Shown here: positions 1-11,784 of the stretch, piece by piece | Layout of the letters: each line of letters opens with the position of its first letter | How positions within the stretch are numbered: the first letter of the stretch is position 1 | NCBI RefSeq assembly: GCF_002575655.3 | Contig: NC_053039.3 | Location: forward strand, 371,543,633 to 371,607,632 | Direction of reading: 5' to 3' | From: Aegilops tauschii subsp. strangulata | Lineage: Eukaryota > Streptophyta > Magnoliopsida > Poales > Poaceae | Length of the DNA stretch: 64,000 nt | Program-made: the position numbers and the translations under genes | Notes under the pieces: generated by a model | What the model saw: only the letters and a program-made list of their open reading frames with translations | What the model was told of the DNA's origin: nothing | The model's database searches: none

Positions 1-621
1 TTTGTTCCTGTTAATGCTCAGGTACACAACGTCTAATAATACCATCTACTCCTTTATAAAGGTGTGGGTCATCCCAAAAGTAATGTCTCAAATAATAGAA
101 GATTTGTTTCTTTTGTTGGTATGTGAAACTAGGTGGTATGTATTTAGCAACAATATAATTAGCATAGTCAGCATACCAAGGAGTGTTATAAGAAACATTT
201 ATTGCGGCTAGTTGCTCATCAGGAAATCTATTATTAATAGGTTGTGGGTCATCAAGAATATTTTCTAACCTTGACAAGTTGTCAGCTATGGGGTTCTCGG
301 CTCCTTTTCTATCAATGATATGTAAATCAAATTCTTGTAACAAGAGAACGCACCTAATGAGTCTAGGTTTAGCATCTTTGTTTTCCATAAGATATTTAAT
401 AGCAGCATGATCAGTGTGAACAGTTACTTTTGAATCAACAATATAATATCTAAATTTATCACAAGCAAACACAACTGCTAAAAATTATTTTTCAATGGTA
501 GCAATAATTTCTTTGGCACTGTCTAGAGTTTTAGTAGCATAATGGATAACATTTAATTTTTTATCAACTCTTTGTCCTAGAACAGCACAACCAACATAAT
601 CACTAGCATCACACATAGCCT
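1..621 (-). pseudogene. gypsy RNase H and integrase N-terminus (fragment)
   Basis: The minus-strand translation shows the typical gypsy RNase H tail: a CDAS motif at the start, then [14 protein letters not shown] and the end motif [10 protein letters not shown] at about 270. A linker follows and then the start of the integrase zinc-finger region ([19 protein letters not shown]) at 15-80. A stop interrupts the frame near 485. In the family this region degrades the RNA strand and begins the integrase. The reading ends at the window edge. Clearly a defective remnant of pol. Confidence 0.85.
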
Positions 622-918
622 ATACCATGCCAATGCTTTTCCCTTCAAAGCTAAATGGAAAACCTTCTTCTTAGCTTCATCTCCAGGTAAACCTGCAAGC
701 TTAAATAATCCACAAATTTCATCCATATATATCAAGTGCATATCAGGATGTTCAGTTCCATCTCCTGCATAAGGATTAGCTAGCAGTTCTTATATCATAC
801 CAGAAGGAATTTCATAACCAATATTTTCAGTAGGTGCAGTAGGTTGAGGGGCAACTAAATGTGGTTCTGGTCGAGGTGAAGATACCCCTAACAAACCCCT
901 CAAAGGATTGTTCTCCAT
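622..918 (-). pseudogene. gypsy gag N-terminus (fragment)
   Basis: ATG at 918 (minus) opens a gag-like reading MENNPLRGLLG, followed by a proline-rich stretch. It ends in the Retrotrans_gag-type motif FHLALKGKALAWY near 625-660. One in-frame stop lies near 795. The normal gag continuation is absent: at about 620 the sequence jumps directly to the RT/RNase H motif CDASDYVVG. Gag would form the capsid; this copy cannot. The start is supported by its position about 80 bases after the primer-binding region. Confidence 0.8.
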
Positions 919-1024
919 AGTAACTAGTGACAATAAATTTCAGCACGTAGTAATAACTTTTCCTTACCAATTTCCAATTACCAAGAGCGCTTCACTCCCC
1001 GGCAATGGCACCAGAAAAAAGACT

Positions 1025-2535
1025 TGATGACCTACAAGTATAGGGTATCAATCGTATTCCTTTCGATAAGTAAGAGAGTTGAACCCAACGAGGAGCAGAA
1101 GGAAATGACAAGTGGTTTGCAGCAAGGTAATTTTCTGCAAGCACTGAAATTCTCGGTAACAGATAGTTTGATAGCAAGGTAATTTGTAACGAGCAAGTAA
1201 CGGTAAGTAAAGTGCAGCAAGGTATCCCAATCCTTTTTTGGCCAAGGACGGGCCAAAACGGTTTCTTATAATAAGGAAACCATTGTTGAGGGTAGACGGG
1301 AATTTCATCTAGCCACTTTCATAATGTTGATTCGATTCGTGTTCGCCACTTTGATAATTTGATATGTGGGTGGACCGGTGCTTAGGTGTTGTTCTTACTT
1401 GAAGAAACCTCCTACTTATGATTACCCCCCTCGCAAGCATCCGCAACTACGAGAAAACTATTAAGATAAAATCTAACCGTAACATTAAACTTTTGGATCC
1501 AAATTGGTCCCTTACGAAATAGCGCATAAACTAGGGTTTAAGCTTATGTCATTCTAGCAACCCATCATCTAATAACTACTCCACAATTCATTCCCTTAGG
1601 CCCAAATATGGTTAAGTGCCATGTAGTCGAATTTCACATGACACCACTAAGGGAATCACAACATACATATCATCAAAATATCGAACACATATCAAGTTCA
1701 CATGATTACTTGCAGCAAGATTTCTCCCGTGACCTCGAGAAAAAAGTAAATAATCACAAATGATAATCATGCTCAAGATCAGAGGGTTATTAAATAGCAT
1801 AATGGATCTGAACATATAATCTTCCACAAAATAAACCATATAGTAATCAACTACAAGATTAATCAACACTACTAGTCACCCATAGGTGACAATTTGAGGT
1901 TCCGGTACAAAGATTGAACACAAGAGATGAACTAGGGTTTGAGAGGAGATGGTGCTATTCAAGATGTTGATAGATATTACCCTCCCCAAGATGGTAGAGT
2001 TGTTGGTGACCATGATGATGATTTCCCCCTCCGGGAGGGAAGTTCCCCCGGCGGAATCGCTCCACCAGCGGGCAAAAGTGTTCCTGCCCAAGTTTCGCCT
2101 CGAGACGGCCGCGCTTCATTTCGAAAGTCCTCTCCCTATTTTTTTCTAGGTCAAAATGGCTTATATACCAGAAGAGGATCATCGGAGGTGGGCTGAGGAG
2201 GGCACAACCCACCAGGGCACACCTGGGGGGCCTGGCGTGCCCAGGTGGGTTGTGCCCACCTGGTGGGCCTCCTCCGGTAGTTATTTGCTCGAGTATTTTT
2301 CTTTTATTCCAAAACAATTCTCCGTAAAGTTTCACCTCAATTGGAGATGTGCAGAATAGGTAACTCTGACGTAGCTTTTTCAGTTCCAGAATTCCAGCTG
2401 CCGGCATTCTCCCTCTTTTGTGTAAACCTTGCATATTATGAGAGAAATGGTATTAGAATTACTTAAAAAAACATTATAATGCATAAAAACATAGTAAATA
2501 ACAGTAGGTAAACATGATGCAAAATGGACGTATCA
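1025..2535 (-). repeat. gypsy LTR (5' LTR of the minus-strand element)
   Basis: On the minus strand it runs TGATACG...TCATCA, 1511 bp, with proper TG and CA ends. A plausible minus-strand TATA (GGTATATAAGCC) sits at 2158-2169. Immediately inside, at 1013-997 (minus), is TGGTGCCATTGCCGGGG, in the position of the primer-binding site. Bases 2536-2540 (CATCA) would be one copy of the target duplication; its partner is off-window. Open frames inside the LTR are not genes. Confidence 0.85.
2158..2169 (-). promoter_or_regulatory. LTR TATA box
   Basis: The minus strand reads GGTATATAAGCC within the U3 part of the LTR, the expected Pol II promoter of the left gypsy element. Confidence 0.55.
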
Positions 2536-3213
2536 CATCACCAAACACAGCAGTGAATGATGATCATGCAAAGATAATAATAATGATAAGCATTGAGCAT
2601 AACATGATGCATAGTATGATCAAACACAAATAACCAACATAGTATCTCGCAAACGTAACGAACAAAGTAGCATAAACCAAGTAGTAGCAAAAACTCGACG
2701 AAATCATACGAGCAAAAGCAAGACACACACACACACACACACTCTCTCTCTCTCTCAGCGTAATGATCTATACAAATTCTCTCCTTTGGCAACAAGTACC
2801 AAAAAGCTCGAATAGGTATAGAGCTATGCGTCTCTCTAGGCACCATCCTTGGTAGCTCCTGAAGGTGAATATCTCTGGCTAGCAACTCCGGTGTGCATAG
2901 ACGGTGTTGAGAGAAGTGCATCTGCAAAAGCTTCGGCTGACGTCTGTTGGGCTGGTGGAGTAGAGATTGGTGGTGGCACTGTTGAAGAAGCAGCTGGGGC
3001 AGAAACTGTAGTCCTTATGACAGTAACAAGTACAGTAGCAGACCTCGATGGCCTAGGCACTGTTTGGAATCTCTTAGTAGTAGGTCTGTCATCTCCACTG
3101 TCCTCTGCAGCAACTCTAGCTGCATCAACGTCATCCCTCAGCTTCTCCACTATGATTTGGTCCTCTGTGGTCTTTACATCAAGATCATAAATCTTTGTCT
3201 AGACTACCCACTC
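2536..3213. other. older host or retroelement DNA between two insertions; no intact gene
   Basis: Flank of the gypsy LTR on the left and the Harbinger element on the right. It holds an (AC)n(CT)n microsatellite (2723-2756) and a minus-strand open frame at 3150-2836. That frame is hydrophilic, rich in Ala, Ser, Pro and Thr, with an N-terminal charged stretch that can be read further upstream past one stop. It resembles the low-complexity tail of a retroelement gag or accessory ORF but I cannot place it. Confidence 0.45.
2723..2756. repeat. compound microsatellite (AC)n(CT)n
   Basis: About ten AC units followed directly by about seven CT units. Confidence 0.95.
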
Positions 3214-3216
3214 TAA

Positions 3217-4438
3217 GAGCATCTCCACTCGCCCCCCCCCCCAAACATGCCCTCGAGGGCTCATATTTTAGCGTCGGCGCCGAAAAATCGGCCCACTTGC
3301 GCCCCGAGGACCTTGTTTATCGCCAATTTGGGCCGAAATAACAGCCGGCGAACCCAAGCCCCCGGGGGCCGCCTGGGGGCGCTGGCCAAAGCAAAAAGGT
3401 GCGTGGGTCCGCTCTGTCGGTGAGAGAAGGCCCTTTTCCCGCCGATCCCCCACTTTTCCCCTCCATTTCCCTCCACCCCCCTTCTGCCCCTCTTCTCCCG
3501 CCATTCTCCTCCCTCTCCCTGCCATCCGGCCGCCATCCCGCCATGCCTCCGAAGAAGTATTCGCGCCGCTGCCGTTGCCGATGGCACCCAACCGAAGCAG
3601 AGGAAGCCGAGGGCGCAGCCAACGAAACCACCGGGCATGTCGAACACCGACTGGAAGGCGGAGGTTCAGCGCCGGCAGGTTGTGACCACCGACCGGCGGA
3701 ACAGGCTCAATGACAAGAGGGCCCGGGACAGGGCGGTGGCGCTGGAGCAGGCAGAGGCGTCTCATGCGGGGATGATGAATCCATCCCGTTGGCACGGCCC
3801 GCAAGCTGCCTGGAGCCAGTAGAGCATCGGGTCACTGGCAGCTTCTCGCCGTCGCCACAGCCCTAGGGGTGTGCACCCTCGCCTGGCTACGCCGACGGCA
3901 ATGCGCACAGCGGGTTCAACCCCAACATCACCTTTCCGCATGGCCAGCGCGCTTCACCCTCCGGCCTGAACCCCGACCAGCGCACACCCTCGCCCACGTT
4001 CACCAGCGTCCAGTACCCCCCGTACACCTACTCGCCGCCGGAAGCGACAAAAGCCGACATGGACAAGACCATCACGAGCGGCTCGGCCGCCGCCGTCGTG
4101 TCCCCTGGGTTCCAGGCGCAAGACGATACAATGGACCTCGCCGGCGACATGGACGACGAGCTCGAATACGTAGAGGAGGAGGAGGAGGCGGCGCTTGCGC
4201 CGGCGAGGAAAGGAAAAAACAAGAAGTGACGGGGGGGCAGAACGGGCGAGCCGCGCGTCAAGTGGACGTCCAAAGACGACGAGTGCCTCGCCCAAGCATG
4301 GAAGACAGTCTGCCTCAAGCCGATCACCCGCACGAACCAGAACGCCGACACATACTGGGAGCGCATCAAGTCAGAGTTCGATGAGCGAAGTTGGTCGACC
4401 CCTACTTCGCCACCATCGACATGCAGCGTGGCCGGAAG
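3217..4438 (+). mobile_element. PIF/Harbinger-like DNA transposon, left part
   Basis: Starts with GAGCATCTCCACTCG right after TAA (3214-3216). A TAA/TTA target and a GAGCATCTCC-type terminus fit Triticeae PIF/Harbinger elements. A GC-rich leader is followed by a Myb/SANT-like ORF from 3543. The element is cut at 4438 by the Sirevirus LTR. Its right half is not found in the window, because the right side of the Sirevirus is itself truncated. Classification rests on the terminus and ORF type; no DDE transposase is present in the remaining part. Confidence 0.6.
3543..4438 (+). pseudogene. Myb/SANT-like (trihelix-type) protein of a Harbinger-like element
   Basis: ATG at 3543 starts MPPKKYSRR; the frame then changes to one reading KPPGMSNTDWKAEVQRRQ. 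After several frame changes, a recognisable block at 4245-4438 reads PRVKWTSKDDECLAQAWK and then NQNADTYWERIKSEFDER. This is the Myb-like DNA-binding domain that accompanies PIF/Harbinger transposases and many NAM-associated plant proteins. Known role in the family: the Myb-like partner binds element ends and helps the transposase. Multiple frameshifts and the insertion at 4438, which splits the domain, make it non-functional. Confidence 0.65.
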
Positions 4439-5927
4439 TGTAAGTGCATCTAGTGCCCCTAAGTGATTTTGGTGTATTGAATACTTACAGGTTAAGGGAC
4501 TAATGCGTTCGTGAGTGTACATAGGTCTACAAGTCTATGAGAAGTTTGATATTTACAGAGAAAGTCGACCCCTAAAAATGAACGTCTTCAACTAAAGACT
4601 TTGGATTTCTGAAGACTTTCTGAAGAGTTTGAAGATGAAAAAATTGGTGTGCCCATGATGACTTGATATTCATGCGAGGAACATGAAGTGTGAAGTCTTT
4701 TGTTTTCATAGTTTCATTTTCTCTTTCTTGAGTCATACGAAACACCGTACTATTAAAGGGGGTCGAGGAAAAACTAAGGAAAAGTTTCCAAGTGATGCTC
4801 ATCTCAAAATCCTAAACCTACCAATCCTTTCGAGTGAAGCCATTGGAAATCTCATACAGTTCAATCAATTTCTTCAGTGACAAAGACGAAGATCTTCTCG
4901 TCTCTGAGGAATTTGTTCTGACTGAGGAGTTAGGAATTCGCCAGTGCGGATTGCCTACAAGTGAGGAACATGGTAGCCCTGAGGTATTTGATAGTCAAAT
5001 TTCTGACCGTTGCTGTGCTACGCGCCAACTGTCCCAAAATATCTACCCACCTAACGGTCATATCATTGAAGGGCATTTATGTCTTATCATGTCGGGCTTC
5101 TCCCAAGGCTATAAATAGCCGCCCCTACTACCACTAGCTGGTTGGCTGCTCCGAGAGAAACTGACACTTGTCATTGAGAGCATCCCATCCTCCGAGGACT
5201 TTGAGCGAAAATCATCAAGTGAGGAAAACCCAAACCCAAACACCTACAAACCCAAAGTGATTGAGAATCACTCAAGAGATTGATCCTGCGTGGATCCGAC
5301 GCTTGTTAACTTTGAAGATTGTGCATCTTCTAGACGGTTAGGCGTCATGGTCTAGAGCATCCAAGAGGAAATTGTGGATTGCCGAGTGACCGAGTTTGTG
5401 AAGGTTTGGAAGTCACCTGAAAACTTACCACGAGTGATTGGGAGAGGTCTGTGTGACCTTAGCTCAAGGAGATTACGGTGAGGACTGTGTGTCCTCAGGT
5501 TTAAATACATAGCCTCTCCAACCAGACGTACAACTGTCACAGCAGTTGGAACTGGTCTACCAAATCATTGTCTTCACCGAGCTAACTGATTCTATTTCCT
5601 CAACCCTTCCATTTACTCTATTTTCTGGTGTGCTTGTTCATATCTGTTTGAAGACATTGACTGAAGACTTTCTCAATTTCCTCAGTTCAGTTTCTTCAGT
5701 CTATTTGTTTTCATCCTGTTTTATCATGTGCTTACACTTCCTGTACTCTCAGTCTGTTTTCGTTTCATCATGATGTAAATGTTTATGTTATGTCATGTAT
5801 GCATATCAGTACTTATTCCACTGCAAGTAGTTCTTCGCTTAAGAATTTCCTCACCCTGAAATTCCTCAGTGAAGAATTCATAAAAATCGCCTATTCACCC
5901 CGCTCTAGTCGACTTAACGCACTTTCA
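4439..5927 (+). repeat. Sirevirus 5' LTR
   Basis: TGTAAGTGC...CTTTCA, 1489 bp, directly followed by the PBS. Its first 362 bases match the 3' LTR fragment at 50025-50374, with roughly 15 substitutions and one 11-bp length difference (by eye). A TATA box (CTATAAATA) lies at 5109-5117. Flanking bases GGAAG (4434-4438) should be one copy of the target duplication; the other is lost. Confidence 0.88.
5109..5117 (+). promoter_or_regulatory. LTR TATA box
   Basis: CTATAAATA in the Sirevirus 5' LTR, the expected Pol II promoter of the full-length transcript. Confidence 0.6.
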
Positions 5928-5929
5928 AT

Positions 5930-5941
5930 TGGTATCAGAGC
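5930..5941 (+). promoter_or_regulatory. primer-binding site for initiator Met tRNA
   Basis: TGGTATCAGAGC is complementary to the 3' end of plant initiator methionine tRNA and starts two bases after the LTR end; it primes minus-strand cDNA synthesis. Confidence 0.85.
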
Positions 5942-6009
5942 GAGGTACTCCCTTGTTCTGTGTGATTTTGGTTTAACCGCCTGGAGTTTTAGTTATCTCG
6001 ACCGCAGGA

Positions 6010-7722
6010 ATGAAGACTGTGTCATGCACCATCTTTGACGGTCATGATTATCCCAACTAGAAGGCCATGATGAAGAAGCGACTCATGGTGATGAACAGCG
6101 AGCTGTGGACCGTCACTGAGATTGGTCTTACCGATCTGTGCAAGATGGTGGAAGTTGATGACATTCGCAAGTACACTCTTCTTAACCTCACAGCGAAGGA
6201 CATCATCTGCTCCTGTCTGTCTCAAAATCAGTTCAGGAACATTATGCATCTCAGCCATGCGAAGCTCATCTGGGACCGACTCTCTGAGGTCTATGAAGGC
6301 CATAGAACTGATCATGATCCCTGGTTTGAGGATTTCATCGTATCGCGTAAGGCTATGACTTTCGAGTCAGAATCATCATCCTCTGCACCATGTCTTATGG
6401 CAAAAGACGCCAAGGTAACTGAATGCTACCTGTCTGAGTCTAGTGATGATGAATCTGGTGATGAATTTGGACCCAGCTACACCAAACTTCCTTCCCTTGC
6501 CACTAAACAACAAAGAGCTTTGGAAAAAGTTCAAAATATGCGTGATGAGAGCGATGATATGTTGGGTGAAGAAATGGATCTCACTAAAACCTTGACTGAA
6601 AATCTTCAGAGACTTCATTCCAAGTTTGACAATCTTTAGAGTCATCATAACACTCTCTTATCTGATCATGAGAAGCTTTCTTATGAATTTCTTCAAAGAA
6701 AGCAAGATCTTGAGAAGCTAAGGGTGAGTTATGAAGATCTTTAGAAGGAGCATGATTCATTACTTGCTCAACAAATCAGCGCTGCTCAGGAATAATTTAT
6801 TCCTCCATGTTTGAAGTGCATTGAACGTGAATCTGCTAATTCTTCACCTGAAAGTTCAAATGCTTCTATTGCTGCAAATTCTTCACGTGTCTCTGCTATC
6901 ACTAATTCCTCACCTGAGGATATTGCTAGTATCACTGACAATGCAGGGATGAAGGAATTGTATATGATAGGCATGTACAAAAGCCTCAAAGGACATTAGG
7001 CTCTTTGTGATGTGCTTAAAAAGCAGATCCTCAACAGGAACCCTAGAAAAGAGGGTATTGCCTTTGAAAGGAAACTCAATGCTGATGGAACATACTGGAA
7101 GCCTGAGCAGTATCCCAAAACCTCATGGGTTGCTGCAAAGGGACCTCTAGTAGATCCATCTACTTTATCTGGCTTTACATGCGAATCTTCTCATCCTTCT
7201 GATGAGTCATTTGAATCCAACTATAAGCTGTTCGAAAATCAGAATGGTGAAGTATTTTCTTGATATATTGGCACTAACTGCAGGAATGGTTCCCCTATGA
7301 AGAAAATGTGGGTTCCCAAAAGGTGTGTTGAAAGTCTTCATGTGAATGTCATCATGACACCACCTGTGAAGAACAGGAACCCCAGATCCAATTCTTCATA
7401 TGGATTCAAGTCCACATATGGACCAAATTCCTCTTGTGGATCAAATTCCTCAAAAGGATCAAAGTCCTCATATGAACATCATCGTGCTAATACTTCTGTT
7501 TCGTAGGGAAGATTTAAGGGCTATGAATATGAGCATTATTCTTCTAATCATTATGTTCATAAGTCCTCGAAGAATTTCTCTGCTTATTCATATGCTTACC
7601 CTAACTCCTCTTATGTGAAACGAAGTAGACTGGCTTCTATGCCACCTTTCTCTTATGGAGCTCGCAGAATGATGAACTCTTTGCCACCCCTCCAGATGTG
7701 GGTGGTGAAGAAAAAGAACTAA
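6010..7722 (+). pseudogene. Sirevirus gag
   Basis: ATG at 6010 begins MKTVSCTIFDG, then a copia gag core (MMKKRLMVMNSELWTV, AKLIWDRLSEVYEGH) up to about 6600. Coiled, charged and Ser/Asn-rich segments follow to about 7720. The frame is mostly continuous but carries many nonsense codons (for example near 6058, 6638, 6741, 6795, 7000, 7261 and 7504). No intact zinc knuckle was recognised. Gag packages the element RNA; this copy is dead. Confidence 0.75.
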
Positions 7723-7929
7723 TCTCTTATGCAGGGTCAGGTCTCCAGACGAAATTAAACGTATGAAGAATATGCTGGAGACCTGAATATGCTTGAAAGA
7801 CACAAGCTAATCATGAAGAAATGAATTTTCATTTCTCACGTCCTCATACTGCTTTATCTGTACTCTTGCTTGATAAAATTGATCTGATGAATTTGATATC
7901 ATATTCTTCACTGATGAAGTATATGAGTT

Positions 7930-9085
7930 CGTAAGCTACACCAATTCATCTGCAGGATGATCAACCCAAAGCCACTGAGTGGGTCCTTGATAGTGGATGT
8001 ACAAATCACATTACTGGTGACAAGAACTTATTGATGGATGCTCCCTTATCTCCATCACATTTGAAGCATATCACCTACGCTGACAAAGGCAAAAGCAAGG
8101 TATTGGGTCTAGGTAAGGTTGCGATCTCGAAGGATCGACACATGGACAAAGTCATGCTTGTCGAGTCCTTAGGATTCAACCTCATGTCAGTCTTAATGCT
8201 TTGTGATCTTGATATGGTTGTTATCTTTGGCAAGTATCGTTGTGTTGTGATCATGGAAGCTAACCATTCCAAAGTCTTCGAAGGCTTTAGGAGAGGAGAC
8301 CTGTATATTCTTGATTTCTCTACAGGACCACAGCCTGCTGTATGCCTACTTGCAAAAGCTTCAGAAGGCTGGCCATGGCATCGAAGACTCGGTCATTCTG
8401 GCATGAGTAATTTGCACACGCTAGCGAAGAAGAAGCATGTCATTGGCATTGAGAATGTCAAATTCCTCAAGGATCACCTATGCGGTGCTTGTGAAGCTGG
8501 AAAGATGACCAAGGCCAAGCATCCAACGAAGACTATTATGACTACCACCAGTCCATTTGAATTGCTTCACATGGATCTCTTTGGTCCTAACCATTATTCT
8601 GCATCCACTAATGAGGCATCTCTATATGGCCTTGTTATTGTTGATGATTACTCTCGTTACACATGGGTACATATCGTCACTTACAAACGTGAAGTGCAAG
8701 AAGTCTTTAAACGATTTTCCTCGAGGGATTCAACCAACTTTGGTGTGAAGATCAAGCACATCAGAAGTGACAATGGAACTGAGTACAAGAATACTGGTCT
8801 TGATGACTATCTTGATGAACTTGGTATTACTCATGAGTTATCTGCTCCTTATACTCCTCAGCAGAATGGTGTCGTGGAGCGCAAGAACAGGACTCTTGTT
8901 GAGATGGCTCACACTATGCTTGATGAATACAAGACGCCTCGTCTTTCCTGGATTGAGGCAATTGATACTGCATGCCATGTCATCAACAGGGTATATCTTC
9001 ACAAATTCTTCAAGAAGACTGCCTATGAACTCCACACTAACAAGAAACCCAATGTGAGTTATTTCAAAGTCTTCGGTGCTAAATG
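7930..9085 (+). pseudogene. Sirevirus protease and integrase
   Basis: A long open stretch. The aspartic protease active-site motif VLDSGCTNHI lies near 7983-8013. The pre-integrase zinc finger follows (WHRRLGHSGMSN, then CGACEAGK, 8378-8500), then the integrase core with D in HMDLFGP (about 8570), D in RSDNGTEY (about 8765) and E in NGVVERKNRT (about 8880). All three catalytic residues remain. The frame ends at a TGA (9083-9085) inside the FKVFGAK region, where copia integrases normally continue with a conserved Cys. Order protease-integrase-RT is diagnostic of Ty1/copia. Confidence 0.88.
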
Positions 9086-10289
9086 ATGGATTAGAGATCC
9101 TCATCACAATTCAAAATTTGCACCGAAAGCACATGAAGGTTTTCTGCTTGGTTACGGGAAGGACTCGCACACCTACAGAGTCTTCAACAATGTTCACCAC
9201 AAGGTTGTTGAAACTGTAGATGTGCGGTTCGATGAAACTAATGGCTTGCAAAGAGAGCACCTACCTCCTGTGCTAGATGAACAGTCACCTGAGGAAACAA
9301 TCAAGTTCAAGGCTACTGAGGATGTCATTCCTACCGAATAATCTGCTGAAGAAGTCATTCCAGACCGTGAAGAACATCATGCTGGGACACCTAAGGAAAA
9401 TGGCTCTGAAGAAAATGCTGAGCCAATTCCTCATCGTCAACCAGCTCATCCTCGCATTGCAAATGAAGTGCAGATTGAGAAAATCATCAGCGACATCAAC
9501 GCACCAGGTGCTCTCACACGCTCAAAAGCTTCACATTTGTCTAACTTTTGTGGGCACTTTGCTTTCAAATCTATCACAGATCCCACTAAGGTAGATAAAG
9601 CATTTCTGGAGCCTGAGTGGATTTAAGCTATGCAAGAGGAATTGCATCAATTCGAGCTCAACAACGTCTGGGAGCTTGTGAAGCGACCAGATCCTCGGAA
9701 GCACAATATCATCGGCACAAAGTGGATCTACCACAACAAGCAAGATGAAAATGGCCTTGTGGTGAGGAATAAGGCATGGCTTGTAGCTCAAGGCTACACA
9801 CAGGTTGAAGGAATTGATTTTGATGAAAGTTTTGCACATGTTGCTAGACTTGAAGCTATTCGCATATTACTTGCTTATGCTAACCATCATTATATCATCG
9901 TATATGAAATGGATGTGAAAAGTGCATTCCTCAATGGTAAGCTTGAGGAAGAAGTATATGTTGCCCAACCACCAGGTTTTGAAGATCCAAAGCATCCTGA
10001 CAAAGTCTTCAGACTCAATAACGCCCTCTATGGGCCCAAGCAGGCCCCTCGGGCGTGGTATGATACTTTGACGGAATTCCTCATGAAGAAAGGCTTCAAA
10101 CCCGGTTCACTTGACCCAACTCTTTTCACCAAAACCTATGATGATGAATTATTCGTGTGCCAAATATATGTTGATGATATTATCTTTGGCTGTACTAACC
10201 AACGTTACGGTGATGAATTTGCCTATATGATGAGTGAAGAATATCAAATTTCTATGATGGGAGAATTGAAATTCTTCTTAGGTCCTTAG
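9086..10289 (+). pseudogene. Sirevirus reverse transcriptase
   Basis: The integrase C-terminus continues to about 9600. The RT domain runs from about 9630 to 10289: [38 protein letters not shown] and the catalytic box IYVDDIIFG near 10165-10190. The YVDD box is intact. Stops occur near 9341 and 9624, and at 10289 after ELKFFLGP where QI would follow. The domain copies element RNA into DNA; this copy is interrupted but recently active-looking. Confidence 0.88.
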
Positions 10290-11118
10290 ATTCGTCAACA
10301 TCGCAATGGCATATTCATATCTCAGGAGAAATACCTCAAAGATGTACTGAGGAAATTCGGCATGCAAGATTGCAAAGGCGTCAAAATCCCTATGCCCACA
10401 AATGGCCATCTATGCACTAATGAAAATGGTATTGACTTCGATCAAAAGGTATACCACTCCATGATTGGCTCTTTATTGTATTATGTGCATCTAGGCCGGA
10501 TATTATGCTTAGTGTTTGCATGTGTGCCCGCTTTCAAGCTACACCGAAGGAATCACACCATAAGGCTGTGAAGCATATTCTTCGATATCTGGCTCACACT
10601 CCAACACTTGGATTATGGTATCCCAAGGGCTCGGCTTTTGATCTCATTGGATATTCAGACTCTGACTATGCTGGTGATTGTGTGGACCGCAAGTCAACAT
10701 CAAGCACATGCCATTTCCTCAGACGATCCTTAGTCTGTTGGTCCTCGAAGAAACAGAACTACGTATCACTTTCTACTGCTGAAGCTGAGTACATTGTTGT
10801 TGGTTCGTGTTGTGCTCAATTGCTATGAATGAAGCAAACCCTCAAGGACTACGGCATCAATGTGAAGAATGTGCCACTCTATTGTGACAATGAGAGTGCC
10901 ATCAAGATTGCTCATAGCCCAGTTCAGCACTCGAAGACAAAGCACATTCATATTCGTCATCATTTTCTTCGTGATCATGTGTTGAAGGGCAACATCTCTA
11001 TCGAGCATGTGAAGACTGAAGAATAGCTAGCCGATATCTTCACAAAGCCCTTGGATGAGAAGAGATTTAGCAAGTTGTGGTGTGAGCTAAATATCTTAGA
11101 ATCTTCGAATGTCCTTTG
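10290..11118 (+). pseudogene. Sirevirus RNase H and pol end
   Basis: Contains the copia RNase H signatures GYSDSDYAGD (about 10650), CDNESAIKI (about 10880) and the pol C-terminal LADIFTKPL (11027-11055). The reading frame changes between 10440 and 10520, and stops occur at 10828 (just after SCCAQLL) and 11024. The domain removes the RNA template during reverse transcription. Confidence 0.85.
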
Positions 11119-11784
11119 AAAAGGACACACATCCTAACACTTATGCAAAATTGATGACTTAGATGTGCAACACACGAAGAAACTGTTTTTCTTCAATCAA
11201 TGGAGACTAACACTCTAAGTGTGAAGAAATTAACGAAGAATTTGATTCTCAGGGCCCTATGACAATTGTACGCGGTGTCTGAAATCAGCATTCTTATACG
11301 GTGGGTTACGCCACCAACAAAAGTTGAAAATCTTCAATTTGAGTTTTTTTTGGTTTGAAATTCCTCACTTGTTCAATTTCTTCAACTTTGCATTATCTTC
11401 ACTCTCTCCATCGTTTTTCTTCATTGGCTATATAAGTATATATGAGTTTATGTCCTCTACAACATTCACTTGTTGCTAATTCCTCAAGTTGCTTTTTCTG
11501 CTAAGTGAATGTGATCGGAGCCTTCCCCCTCTATGCTAAACTCAACCTAGTCTGCTCACAAATTCTTCATGTGCGTTCTATTTGAAACCCGTTCAAAATC
11601 TTCACGGTGTCCTTGTCTTCTGAAGAATTTGCGAAGGAAACCTTAAAATATTCTAATCTGATTTTTTTTGCTTTTGCCGCTCAAACAGTTCCACATTCCA
11701 CGATATGATTATCTATTCACCCACGATCTCACACGATCTCCACCTCTCTGTATGTGGGTGACACATGTCGCACGAATGAGAAGG
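11119..11784 (+). other. Sirevirus region between pol and second ORF, left part
   Basis: No convincing coding sequence. AT-rich, with GAAG/CTTC-rich sequence typical of this element. Continues at 15704 after the inserted solo LTR. Confidence 0.6.
11780..11784. repeat. target-site duplication GAAGG, left copy
   Basis: Matches GAAGG at 15699-15703 on the other side of the solo LTR. Confidence 0.75.

Larger units (their letters stand above)
1..2535 (-). mobile_element. Ty3/gypsy LTR retrotransposon, partial, internally deleted
   Basis: A left-pointing element that leaves the window at base 1. Reading the minus strand there is a complete 5' LTR (2535 to 1025), a primer-binding region (about 1013 to 997), the gag start (ATG at 918), and then RNase H and the integrase N-terminus. 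Most of gag, protease and RT is missing, so this copy is non-autonomous. The LTR start TGATACGTCCATTTTGCATC is of a kind very common in wheat and barley; I do not assign a family name. The other LTR and the target-site duplication lie outside the window. Confidence 0.9.

Noticed and set aside
3268..3804. 178-codon minus-strand frame opposite the Harbinger-like ORF
   Set aside because: GC-rich shadow of the Myb-like reading on the plus strand.
6118..6315. Antisense and shifted frames over gag and pol
   Set aside because: Shadows of the recognised gag-pol coding sequence.
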